From: Bradyrhizobium neotropicale
GTDB taxonomy: Bacteria; Pseudomonadota; Alphaproteobacteria; Rhizobiales; Xanthobacteraceae
DNA: 64,000 nucleotides
Reading direction: 5' to 3'
Assembly (NCBI RefSeq): GCF_001641695.1
Contig: NZ_LSEF01000100.1
Coordinates: 61,141-125,140, forward strand
Shown: one piece after another, positions 36,208 to 44,862 of the stretch
Position numbering within the stretch: position 1 is the stretch's first letter
Layout of the letters: every line of letters begins with the position of its first letter
Position numbers and translations under genes: made by a program
Notes under the pieces: generated by a model
What the model was told of the DNA's origin: nothing
Database searches by the model: none
Seen by the model: only the letters and a program-made list of their open reading frames with translations

Positions 36208-38712
36208 ATGTCAGGCGTGATCGTGTCGATGCGTCGGACGCTGCTGTCGTGCACATCGCTGGCGCGCAACGGCCTGATGGGAAGTGCGCTGGCGGCGTTG
36301 CTGCCGGCTGCGCCGGCTCAGGCCGCCGACCTCGTCGACACCCTCTCCACATTGCTGGACTTCAACCGGCAGGAAATCGCGGTGCTGACCACCGCGCTGG
36401 CGCTGCTCGGCTTCTCGGTCATGGCGGCGATCCTCTTGATGCGCACGCGCGTGCGCACGGCGAAGAGCGAGGCGCGGCTGCGCGCGCGGATCGGGGAACT
36501 GCAGCTCCAGGCCGACCGCTTCGGTGCGTTGCTGTTCGCCGAACCGCAGATCCTGATCTCCTGGCCGGCCGGCGACAACCGCGCGCAGATCTCCGGCGAC
36601 ATCTCCATGGTGCTGCCGCGCGACTCCTCACCACAGCGCGTGCTCGCTTTCGGAACATGGCTTCCGCCGGAACCGGCGCTGAGGATGGACCATGCGGTCG
36701 ACGCACTGCGCGACCATGGCGACGGGTTCCAGCTCACGCTGACCACCGCCACCGGCCACACGCTGGAGGCCATCGGCCGCGCCATCGGCGGCCAGGCCAT
36801 TGTCAGGATTCGCGAACTCTCGGGCCTGCGTCGCGAACTGGCCGAGACCAGCCTGCGCCACAAGGCGCTGCTCGACGAGACCGAGATGCTGCGCGGCTTT
36901 GCCGCCGCAGCCCCGTGGCCGATCTGGGCCAAGGCCGAGAACGGCGCGCTGGCCTATGCCAATCCGGCCTATGTGCGCGCGACCGAGGCGACAGGCATCA
37001 CCGACGCCCAGCAGCGCAAGCTCGAACTGCTCGACAGCGCCGACCGCACCGCGATGGAGCGCGGCCTGAAGGACGCCGCCAACTTCACCTCGCGGCTGCC
37101 GATCGTGATCGGCGGCGAGCGCCGCATCTATGACGTGCGCGCCGTCAAGGTCGGCGGCGGCAGTGTCGGCGTGGCGATCGATGCCAGCGAAGCGGATGCG
37201 CTGAGCTCGGCGCTGGTCCGGATGGCGGAAGCGCATCGCCGCACGCTCGATCAGCTCTCCTCAGGGGTTGCGGTGTTCGATGGCCAGCGGCGGCTCGCCT
37301 TCTACAACGATTCCTATCGGCGGCTGTGGGACCTCGACCGCACGTTCCTCGATTCCAATCCCGACGATTCCAGCGTGCTCGACCAGCTCCGCGCCACACG
37401 CAAGCTGCAGGAGCAACCGGACTTCCGCGCCTGGAAGGCCAAGTTGCACGAGGCCTATCGCGCGGTCGAGACCGCCAAGGACACCTGGTTCCTGCCCGAC
37501 GGGCGCGCGCTCTCGGTCGTCACCACGCCGAACCCGGAAGGTGGCGTCACCTATCTGTTCGACGACGTCACCGAGAGCCTCGATCTCGCCCGCCGCTTCG
37601 ACGGCCTGATCCGCGTCCAGCGCGAGACGCTGGACAGCCTGGCTGAGGGCGTTGCGGTGTTCGGCAGCAACGGCAAGGCACAGCTGTTCAACCCGGCCTT
37701 CGCCCGGATGTGGAAGCTGTCGAGCGACGCGCTGCGCGAGGAGCCGCACATCCAGACCGTGGAAGGCTGGTGCCATCAGCTGTTCGACGATCCCATGGTC
37801 TGGCGGCAGATCCGCGAGGCCATCACCTCGATCGAGAGCCGCGGCGACGTGCCGCTGAAGCTGGAACGCAAGGACGGCAGTGTCCTCGACGGCATGATCC
37901 GGCCGCTGCCCGACGGCGCCACCATGCTGACGTTCCAGGACATCACCGACACCGAAAACGTCGAGCGTGCCCTGCGCGAGCGCAACGAAGCGCTGGAGGC
38001 GGCCGACCAGATGAAGGTGGATTTCGTCCACCACGTCTCCTACGAGCTGCGCTCGCCGCTCACCACCATCATCGGCTTCGCGCATTTCCTCAGCGATCCC
38101 TCGACCGGACCGCTGACGCCGAAACAGGCCGAATATCTCGACTACGTCACCAAATCGACCAATGCGCTGCTGGCGCTGACCAACAACATCCTCGATCTCG
38201 CCACCATCGACGCCGGCGCCATGAAGCTGGAGCTCGGCCCGGTCGACGTCAGCAAGACCATCGAGCTTGCCGCCGAGGGCATCCAGGACCGGCTCGCCAC
38301 CGACCGCATCCGCCTCAAGGTCGAGATCGCGCCCGATGTCGGCAGCTTCGTCGGCGACGAGAAGCGCGTGGTGCAGGTGCTCTATAACCTCCTCGCCAAC
38401 GCGGTCGGGTTTTCTCCACAGGATTCCACCGTCGGCATCAGCGCGCGCCGCACCGACCGCAGTGTGGTCTTCACTGTGACAGATTCCGGGCCTGGAATAC
38501 CCGCCGACATGAAGGACAAGGTGTTCAACTGGTTCGAAAGCCGCTCGCAGGGCTCGCGTCACCGCGGGGCCGGACTCGGGCTTTCGCTGGTGCGCTCCTT
38601 CGTCGAGCTGCATGGCGGCAAGGTGCGGGTGGATTCGATCGTCGGCAGAGGCACGGTCGTGATCTGCGACTTCCCGACCGACCAGGCGGCGCATCGCGAC
38701 GCCGCCGAATGA
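36208..38712 (+). CDS. divL: DivL-type cell-cycle histidine kinase homologue with Tyr at the phospho-acceptor site
   Basis: DivL is a membrane-anchored atypical kinase that works with CckA and DivK in CtrA control of the alphaproteobacterial cell cycle. The 834-residue protein has an N-terminal hydrophobic segment (about 18-40), a transmembrane helix (about 57-78, TTALALLGFSVMAAILLM), a coiled linker, at least three PAS-like regions (about 230-330, 345-450, 475-590), and a kinase core. The H-box reads HHVSYELRSPLTT, so Tyr612 replaces the phosphorylated His, as in Caulobacter DivL (Tyr550). The ATPase domain has NLLANAVGFSPQ, DSGPGIP and GAGLGLSLVRSFVELHGG. Its stop overlaps the next start (ATGA). 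Confidence 0.9.
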   Translation: MSGVIVSMRRTLLSCTSLARNGLMGSALAALLPAAPAQAADLVDTLSTLLDFNRQEIAVLTTALALLGFSVMAAILLMRTRVRTAKSEARLRARIGELQLQADRFGALLFAEPQILISWPAGDNRAQISGDISMVLPRDSSPQRVLAFGTWLPPEPALRMDHAVDALRDHGDGFQLTLTTATGHTLEAIGRAIGGQAIVRIRELSGLRRELAETSLRHKALLDETEMLRGFAAAAPWPIWAKAENGALAYANPAYVRATEATGITDAQQRKLELLDSADRTAMERGLKDAANFTSRLPIVIGGERRIYDVRAVKVGGGSVGVAIDASEADALSSALVRMAEAHRRTLDQLSSGVAVFDGQRRLAFYNDSYRRLWDLDRTFLDSNPDDSSVLDQLRATRKLQEQPDFRAWKAKLHEAYRAVETAKDTWFLPDGRALSVVTTPNPEGGVTYLFDDVTESLDLARRFDGLIRVQRETLDSLAEGVAVFGSNGKAQLFNPAFARMWKLSSDALREEPHIQTVEGWCHQLFDDPMVWRQIREAITSIESRGDVPLKLERKDGSVLDGMIRPLPDGATMLTFQDITDTENVERALRERNEALEAADQMKVDFVHHVSYELRSPLTTIIGFAHFLSDPSTGPLTPKQAEYLDYVTKSTNALLALTNNILDLATIDAGAMKLELGPVDVSKTIELAAEGIQDRLATDRIRLKVEIAPDVGSFVGDEKRVVQVLYNLLANAVGFSPQDSTVGISARRTDRSVVFTVTDSGPGIPADMKDKVFNWFESRSQGSRHRGAGLGLSLVRSFVELHGGKVRVDSIVGRGTVVICDFPTDQAAHRDAAE

Positions 38713-40232
38713 CTGCACCGACCACATTCTCCGTCACGCTCGTCAACGAGACGGCCACCGCACAGTTGATGGCCGATCTCGCACTGCTGGTCGGCCCGGG
38801 TGACGTCATCGCGCTCTCCGGCGATCTCGGCGCCGGCAAGACGGCGGCCGCACGCGCCATGATCCGCTATCTCGCCGACGACGAGGCGCTGGAAGTGCCG
38901 AGCCCGACCTTCACGCTGGTGCAGGGCTACGAGCTGCCGCCGTTCCCGGTGCTGCATGCCGATCTCTACCGCGTGGAGGACGAGAACGAGCTCGAGGAGA
39001 TCGGGCTGTCGCCACTGCCGGAGGGCACGCTCGTGCTGATCGAATGGCCGGAGCGCGCCCCATCGGCGATGCCTGCGGACCGCATCGAGATCGCACTGAC
39101 GCACCGGCCGGCGCTGGACTCGACCGCGCGCGCCGCCGACATCACCGGTTACGGCAAGGGCGCTGCGCAAGTCGCGCGACTGAAGGCGCTGCGCGAATTC
39201 CTCGATGCGTCCGGCTATATCGAGGCGACGCGACGGCGCATGAACGGCGACGCGTCGACCCGCTCGTACGCACGACTGATGCGTGATGACGGCGTCGTCA
39301 TCCTCATGAACTTTCCGCAGCGCCCCGATGGGGCCGCGATCTACAACGGAAAGTCCTACAGCGCCGCGGTGCATCTTGCCGAGAACGTCAAACCCTTCGT
39401 CGCCATCGACGAGGGCCTGCGCGCGGAAGGCATCTCCGCGCCCGTGATCCATCACAGCGATCTCGACCACGGATTCCTGATCACCGAGGATTTTGGCAGC
39501 GAAGGTGTGATCGAAGGCGATCCGCCGCGGCCGCTTCCCGAGCGCTATGAGGCCGGGATCGACATGCTGGCCGCGCTGCACGCGAAGGTGCTGCCGGAGA
39601 CACTGCCGCTGGCGGCAGATACGACCTACGCCATTCCGGTCTTCGATACCGACGCATTGCTGATCGAAATCGGACTGATGCCGGAATGGTATCTGCCCGA
39701 CCGCAACGCTCCGCTGAGTGAGGAGGCGCACGCCGAATTTGTCGCGATGTGGCGCGAGCTGTTGCGAAAGCCAATGGCCGCGCCGAAGACCTGGGTGCTG
39801 CGCGACTTCCATTCGCCCAACATGATCTGGCTTGCCGACCGCGCCGGCATCGAGCGCGTCGGCGTGATCGATTTCCAGGACACCGTGCTTGGACCGCAGT
39901 CCTACGACGTGGTGTCGCTGCTTCAGGACGCCCGGATCGACGTGCCCGAGAGCCTCGAGCTGACGCTGCTGTCGCGCTACATCAAGGAGCGTCGCGCACA
40001 GGACGCGGAGTTCGATCCGGCCGGCTTCGCCGAGCTCTACGCCATCATGTCGGCGCAGCGGAACACGCGGCTGCTCGGCACCTTTGCCCGGCTTAACCGC
40101 CGCGACGGCAAGCCGCATTATCTGCGCCACCAGCCGCGGATCTGGACCTACCTCCAGCGCTCGCTGGCGCATCCCGCGCTGGCTCATTTGCGCGAATGGT
40201 ATCTCGCCAACGTCCCGCCGCCGCAATCCTGA
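38709..40232 (+). CDS. TsaE-AmgK fusion: tRNA t6A ATPase domain plus sugar kinase domain
   Basis: Residues 1 to about 155 are TsaE, the ATPase of the t6A37 tRNA-modification complex: Walker A SGDLGAGKTAAARAM, PSPTFTLVQGYE and HADLYRVEDENELEEIGL. Residues about 170-507 are an aminoglycoside phosphotransferase-like kinase with a Brenner-type loop LRDFHSPNMIWL and GVIDFQDTVLGPQSYDVVSL. This half resembles AmgK, the anomeric kinase that phosphorylates N-acetylmuramate in peptidoglycan recycling. A MurU-like gene lies two genes downstream, which supports this. Such fusions are known in Rhizobiales. The gene is 507 codons and overlaps divL by four bases. Confidence 0.9.
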   Translation: MTAPTTFSVTLVNETATAQLMADLALLVGPGDVIALSGDLGAGKTAAARAMIRYLADDEALEVPSPTFTLVQGYELPPFPVLHADLYRVEDENELEEIGLSPLPEGTLVLIEWPERAPSAMPADRIEIALTHRPALDSTARAADITGYGKGAAQVARLKALREFLDASGYIEATRRRMNGDASTRSYARLMRDDGVVILMNFPQRPDGAAIYNGKSYSAAVHLAENVKPFVAIDEGLRAEGISAPVIHHSDLDHGFLITEDFGSEGVIEGDPPRPLPERYEAGIDMLAALHAKVLPETLPLAADTTYAIPVFDTDALLIEIGLMPEWYLPDRNAPLSEEAHAEFVAMWRELLRKPMAAPKTWVLRDFHSPNMIWLADRAGIERVGVIDFQDTVLGPQSYDVVSLLQDARIDVPESLELTLLSRYIKERRAQDAEFDPAGFAELYAIMSAQRNTRLLGTFARLNRRDGKPHYLRHQPRIWTYLQRSLAHPALAHLREWYLANVPPPQS

Positions 40233-40321
40233 CCAGAAGCCCGATTTACCGGGTGTTAGCCAAGACGCCGGTAGTCTGGCAGCAAGGCAGCCGGATAACT
40301 ACGGGGCTGGAGCAAGGGCAG

Positions 40322-40639
40322 ATGGCGACGAAGACGGATCAGCGCGGGAACAGCCGGGTTGTTTTCGAACGCGGGATCCCGGCCCACATGATGGGGATCG
40401 ACGGCACCTGGCGGCGCGACTGCACCATGGAGGACGTCTCCGAGGCTGGCGCCAAGCTGACCATCGACGGCTCCGTCGAAGGCCTGCATCTCAAGGAATT
40501 CTTCCTGCTGCTGTCGTCCACCGGACTGGCCTACCGGCGCTGCGAACTCGCCTGGGTCAATGGCGATCAGATCGGCGTCAATTTCCTCAAGCTGGGCCAA
40601 GGGAAGAAAAAGGCGCGTTCCACATCTGTCGGGGCGTGA
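40322..40639 (+). CDS. Single PilZ-domain protein
   Basis: The 105-residue protein from the ATG at 40322 is essentially one PilZ domain. It has a basic N-terminal segment (RGNSRVVFERGIPA) and the DxSxxG motif in MEDVSEAGAKL, then GLHLKEFFLLLSS and RRCELAWVNGDQIGVNF. PilZ domains bind cyclic di-GMP; the spacing of the Arg residues is slightly unusual here, so binding is not certain. It sits between the TsaE-AmgK fusion and the MurU-like gene. Confidence 0.83.
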   Translation: MATKTDQRGNSRVVFERGIPAHMMGIDGTWRRDCTMEDVSEAGAKLTIDGSVEGLHLKEFFLLLSSTGLAYRRCELAWVNGDQIGVNFLKLGQGKKKARSTSVGA

Positions 40640-40761
40640 TGGCAACACCCGTCGTACAACCGTCACGGCGGGCGATTAAGGCGGTTGAGATGCGGTGCGG
40701 CTGGCCAAGGCCCGTGCTAGGATTGCTGCGAACGCGAAATCTGGAGGTCTGAGAAGCCAGG

Positions 40762-41484
40762 ATGTCCGTCAAACCGACCAAAGCCATGGTGCTTGCCGCG
40801 GGGTTCGGCCTGCGCATGCGCCCCTTGACGGACAAGATGCCGAAGCCCCTGGTGTCGGTGGCCGGACAACCGCTGCTCGATCACGTGCTCGACAAGCTCG
40901 GCCAGGCCGGCGTGACCGAGGCGGTGGTCAACGTGCACTATCTGCCGGACCAGATCATCAACCACGTCGCGCACCGCCAGCATCCGCGCGTGACCATTTC
41001 CGATGAGCGCGACCAGGTGCTCGGCACCGGCGGCGGCGTCGTCAAGGCGCTGCCTCTGCTCGGCGATGCACCGTTCTTCCACGTCAATTCCGACACGCTG
41101 TGGATCGACGGCGTGCGCTCGAACCTGGCGCGCCTTGCGGAGAACTTCGACCCCGCGCGGATGGACATCCTCCTCCTGATGGCGCCGACCGCGACCAGCA
41201 TTGGCTACAGCGGCCGCGGCGACTACGGGATGCTGCCGGACGGCGCACTGCGCAAGCGCAAGGAAAAAGAGGTCGTTCCGTTCGTCTATGCGGGCGCGGC
41301 GATCATGTCGCCGTCGATCTTCGCTGACGCCCCGAAAGGCGAGTTCTCGCTGACCAGGATGTTCGACCGCGCCAACGAGCAGGAACGCCTGTTCGGCCTG
41401 CGGCTCGACGGCGTCTGGATGCATGTCGGCACGCCCGACGCGGTGCATGCCGCGGAAGAGGCGTTTCTGGAGAGCGTGGCGTAG
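40762..41484 (+). CDS. murU: Nucleotidyltransferase, probable MurNAc-1-phosphate uridylyltransferase
   Basis: The 240-residue protein has a sugar-phosphate nucleotidyltransferase fold: AAGFGLRMRPLTDKMPKPLV at the N-terminus, LGTGGGVVKALPLL and the metal-binding FHVNSDTLWID. It resembles MurU, which converts MurNAc-1-phosphate and UTP to UDP-MurNAc and works after AmgK. The nearby AmgK-like kinase fits that pathway, which bypasses de novo UDP-MurNAc synthesis. The family match is firm; the exact substrate is inferred from neighbours. Confidence 0.85.
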   Translation: MSVKPTKAMVLAAGFGLRMRPLTDKMPKPLVSVAGQPLLDHVLDKLGQAGVTEAVVNVHYLPDQIINHVAHRQHPRVTISDERDQVLGTGGGVVKALPLLGDAPFFHVNSDTLWIDGVRSNLARLAENFDPARMDILLLMAPTATSIGYSGRGDYGMLPDGALRKRKEKEVVPFVYAGAAIMSPSIFADAPKGEFSLTRMFDRANEQERLFGLRLDGVWMHVGTPDAVHAAEEAFLESVA

Positions 41485-41500
41485 GCCCGCTCTCAGGCGC

Positions 41501-41598
41501 CGTAGGGTGGGCAAAGCGAAGCGTGCCCATCCTTCAGGCTGATGTTCGGATGAAGGATATGGTGGGCACGGCGCGAGCGCGCCTTTGCCTACCCTACG
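41501..41598. repeat. Palindromic repeat, TAGGGTGGGCAAAG family (copy 2)
   Basis: The arms CGTAGGGTGGGCAAAG and CTTTGCCTACCCTACG are inverted with one mismatch, around inner GTGCCCAT/ATGGTGGGCAC and CTTCAGG-type repeats. It matches the element at 17827-17914 and lies right after the murU-like gene. Confidence 0.75.
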
Positions 41599-41658
41599 AT
41601 GTCCCCGGGGCACGAGAGCCACCACGCCGCGAACAGCGGGGAACACCTCGCCCTCGCG

Positions 41659-41687
41659 CATGACCATTTGAGTCTGCCTCCCTATAT
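41659..41687 (+). promoter_or_regulatory. Predicted promoter of addB-addA
   Basis: CATGAC (41659-41664), 17 bases, CTATAT (41682-41687). The -10 is exact and the -35 matches four of six positions of the rhizobial consensus CTTGAC-N17-CTATAT. It lies 28 bases before the addB ATG. Confidence 0.5.
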
Positions 41688-41715
41688 TGGCGCCTGATTC
41701 CGAATCAGGCGGCCC

Positions 41716-44700
41716 ATGCGCGTATTCAGCGTTCCCATCTCAGTTCCCTTTCTGCGCACGGTCGTCGCGGCCCTGCTCGACGGCCGGCTGGTCGAGGGAT
41801 TCGAGGCGCGCAAGGAGCCGGCGCGGCTTGCCGACGCGACGCTGTACCTGCCGACCCGGCGCGCCATGCGCGTCGTCCGCGAGATCTTCCTCGACGAGAT
41901 GACGGCGGATGCGGCGGTGCTGCCGCGCATCGTCGCGCTCGGCGACATCGACGAGGACGAGCTCGCCTTCGCCGACGAGGCCGAGCAGTTTTCGGCCGCC
42001 GCACCGCTCGACATTTCGCCACGGCTCGGCGAGCTCGAACGACGGCTGACGCTGGCGCGCCTCGTCGCGGCCTGGGCCAAGGGCCCGGTGCTGGCGCCGC
42101 TGGTGGTCGGTGGTCCCGCCTCGACGCTTGCGCTTGCGGGCGATCTGGCACGCCTGATCGACGACATGGTGACGCGCGGCGTCGACTGGAGCGCGCTCGA
42201 TGGCCTGGTGCCGGACCAGCTCGATCAATACTGGCAGCACTCGCTCGAGTTCCTGCGCATCGCGCGCATCGCATGGCCCGGCCATCTCGCCGAGATCAAC
42301 AGGATCGAGCCCGCGGCGCGGCGCGATCTTCTGATCGCGGCGGAAGCGAAACGGCTGACCGCGCATCCGAGCGGACCCGTGATCGCGGCCGGCTCAACCG
42401 GCTCGATGCCGGCCACCGCAAAATTCCTGCATGCGGTGGCTTCGCTGCCGCATGGCGCCGTGGTGCTGCCGGGGCTCGACACCGATCTCGACGAGGACGC
42501 CTGGCGGATCATCGGCGGCGTGCGCGATGCGCTGGGCAAGTTCGCGGAGCATCCGGCCTCGAACCATCCGCAATACGCCATGCACGCGCTGCTGCAGCGT
42601 TTTGGCATCAAGCGCAGCGATGTCGATATCCTCCAGCCGCCGGCGGAAGGCGGCCGCGATCTCCTCGCATCCGAATCGATGCGGCCGTCCGCGAAGACGG
42701 AGATCTGGCACGACCGGCTGAAGCAGCCCGATGTCGCCGCCAAAATTGCCGGCGGTATGACGAACCTCGCGGTCGTCGAAGCGCCCAATCCCGAAATGGA
42801 AGCGCTCGCGATCGCGATCGCGATGCGCGAGGCGCGGCATCTCGACAAGTCGGCGGCGCTGGTGACTCCGGACCGCGCACTGGCGCGGCGGGTGATGGCC
42901 GCGCTCACGCGATGGGACCTCGCCTTCGATGATTCCGGCGGCGACGTGCTGATGGAAACCCCCGCCGGCATCTTTGCGCGCCTCTCTGCCGAGGCGGCGA
43001 CAAAAGGATTGGAGCCGCCGACGCTGCTGGCGCTGCTGAAGCATCCGCTGTGCCGGCTCGGCCGCGCGCCGGGTGCATGGAAAGCGGCCATCGAGGGCCT
43101 CGAGCTTGCAGTGTTGCGCGGCACGCGCCCGCCAGCGGGCACGGCCGGCCTGCTGCGCGAATTCAACCGTTTTCGCCAGGAGCTTGCAAAGCTATGGCAC
43201 AACGAAGTTTCCGCGCTGCATCGCGCGGAGCCGCGCGCACGGCTCAAGGCGGAGGATCTCGATCGCATCCAGGCGCTGATCACCACGTTGCAAACGGCGT
43301 TGGCGCCGATCGAAAGCCTGGCGTCATCGAAGCCGTACGACTTCGCCGAGCTCGCGCACCGGCATCGCGAGATCCTGATCGAGCTGTCGCGCGATGAGCA
43401 AGGCATCCCGCTGGCCTTCGAAGAACGTGAGGGCCTCGCGCTCGCAGCTTCCTTCGACGATCTCCTGCGCGGCGGGACGACCAGCGGGTTGATGGTGCCG
43501 TTGGCGGACTATCCGGACGTGTTCCAGACCGCGTTCGGCGATCGCGCCGTGCGCCGGCCGGACAAGCCGGGCGCCCGGCTCCAGATCTACGGCCCGTTGG
43601 AATCACGCCTGATGCAGGCCGACCGCGTCATCGTCGGCGGGCTGATCGAGGGCGTCTGGCCGCCGGCGCCGCGCATCGATCCCTGGCTGAGCCGGCCGAT
43701 GCGGCATGAGCTCGGCCTCGATCTGCCGGAGCGGCGCATCGGCCTCTCCGCCCATGACTTCGCGCAGCTGCTCGGCGCCGACGAGGTCATCCTCACCCAT
43801 TCCGCCAAGGCTGGCGGCGCGCCGGCGGTGGCCTCGCGCTTCCTGCACCGGCTGGAAGCGGTCGCGGGCGATGCGCATTGGAAAGCCGCGACGCAAGCCG
43901 GCGAGAAATTCGTGAAGTTCGCGGGCGCGCTGGACCAGCCCGAGACGGTCAGGCCGATCAAGCAGCCCGAGCCGCGACCGCCGCGCGCCGCGCGGCCGCT
44001 CAAACTGTCGGTCACCGCGATCGAGGACTGGCTGCGCGATCCCTACACGATCTATGCCAGGCACATTCTGCGGCTCGACGCGCTCGATCCCGTCGACATG
44101 CCGCTCTCGGCCGCCGACCGCGGCTCGGCGATCCATGATGCGCTGGGCGAGTTCACCGAGACCTATGCGGCGCGTCTGCCTGACGATCCCGCGCGCGTGC
44201 TGCGCGAGATCGGCGAGAAGTATTTTGCGCCGCTGATGGAGCGCCCCGAGGCACGGGCGCTGTGGTGGCCGCGCTTCCAGCGCATCGCGCGCTGGTTCGG
44301 CGAATGGGAGACCGCGCGCCGCGACGCGATCGAGGCGATCACCGCGGAGACCCATGGCGAGATCTCGATCCCGCTCGACAACGAACGCAGCTTCCGCCTG
44401 TCCGCCCGCGCCGATCGCATCGAGCGGCGCCAGGGCGGCGGCTACGCGATCCTCGACTATAAGACCGGCCAGCCGCCAACCGGCAAGCAGGTGCGCATGG
44501 GCCTGTCGCCGCAGCTCACGCTGGAAGCAGCAATCCTGCGCGAGGGCGGCTTCCCCGACATCGACGCCGGCGCGTCTGTGAGCCAGCTCGTCTATGTCCG
44601 CCTCAGCGGCAACAATCCGCCGGGCGAGGAGCGCATCCTCGAGCTAAAGATCAAGCAAAACGACACGCCGCAGCCGCCGGACACCGCGGCCACGGAGGCC

Positions 44701-44862
44701 AGGGCCAAGCTGGAGGCGCTCATTCGTGCCTTCGAGGACGAGAACCAGCCCTACACCTCGCTGAACCTGCCGATGTGGACCAACCGCTACGGCGCCTATG
44801 ACGATCTCGCTCGGATCAAGGAATGGTCGGCGGCCGGCGGATTGGGGATCGAAGAATGGTGA
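41716..44862 (+). CDS. addB: Double-strand break repair protein AddB
   Basis: AddB is one subunit of the AddAB helicase-nuclease that processes double-strand breaks for RecA. The 1048-residue protein has an inactivated helicase-like N-terminal part and a C-terminal RecB-type nuclease domain (SVTAIEDWLRDPYTIYARHI, then AILDYKTGQPPTGKQVRMG with the Asp-Tyr-Lys active site). I see no Walker A motif at the N-terminus and no Cys cluster at the C-terminus for an iron-sulfur site; both agree with alphaproteobacterial AddB. The stop overlaps addA. Confidence 0.95.
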   Translation: MRVFSVPISVPFLRTVVAALLDGRLVEGFEARKEPARLADATLYLPTRRAMRVVREIFLDEMTADAAVLPRIVALGDIDEDELAFADEAEQFSAAAPLDISPRLGELERRLTLARLVAAWAKGPVLAPLVVGGPASTLALAGDLARLIDDMVTRGVDWSALDGLVPDQLDQYWQHSLEFLRIARIAWPGHLAEINRIEPAARRDLLIAAEAKRLTAHPSGPVIAAGSTGSMPATAKFLHAVASLPHGAVVLPGLDTDLDEDAWRIIGGVRDALGKFAEHPASNHPQYAMHALLQRFGIKRSDVDILQPPAEGGRDLLASESMRPSAKTEIWHDRLKQPDVAAKIAGGMTNLAVVEAPNPEMEALAIAIAMREARHLDKSAALVTPDRALARRVMAALTRWDLAFDDSGGDVLMETPAGIFARLSAEAATKGLEPPTLLALLKHPLCRLGRAPGAWKAAIEGLELAVLRGTRPPAGTAGLLREFNRFRQELAKLWHNEVSALHRAEPRARLKAEDLDRIQALITTLQTALAPIESLASSKPYDFAELAHRHREILIELSRDEQGIPLAFEEREGLALAASFDDLLRGGTTSGLMVPLADYPDVFQTAFGDRAVRRPDKPGARLQIYGPLESRLMQADRVIVGGLIEGVWPPAPRIDPWLSRPMRHELGLDLPERRIGLSAHDFAQLLGADEVILTHSAKAGGAPAVASRFLHRLEAVAGDAHWKAATQAGEKFVKFAGALDQPETVRPIKQPEPRPPRAARPLKLSVTAIEDWLRDPYTIYARHILRLDALDPVDMPLSAADRGSAIHDALGEFTETYAARLPDDPARVLREIGEKYFAPLMERPEARALWWPRFQRIARWFGEWETARRDAIEAITAETHGEISIPLDNERSFRLSARADRIERRQGGGYAILDYKTGQPPTGKQVRMGLSPQLTLEAAILREGGFPDIDAGASVSQLVYVRLSGNNPPGEERILELKIKQNDTPQPPDTAATEARAKLEALIRAFEDENQPYTSLNLPMWTNRYGAYDDLARIKEWSAAGGLGIEEW

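Noticed and set aside
35982..37133. 383-codon open frame overlapping the start of divL
   Set aside because: It starts in a palindromic repeat, is Arg-rich, and overlaps divL in another frame.
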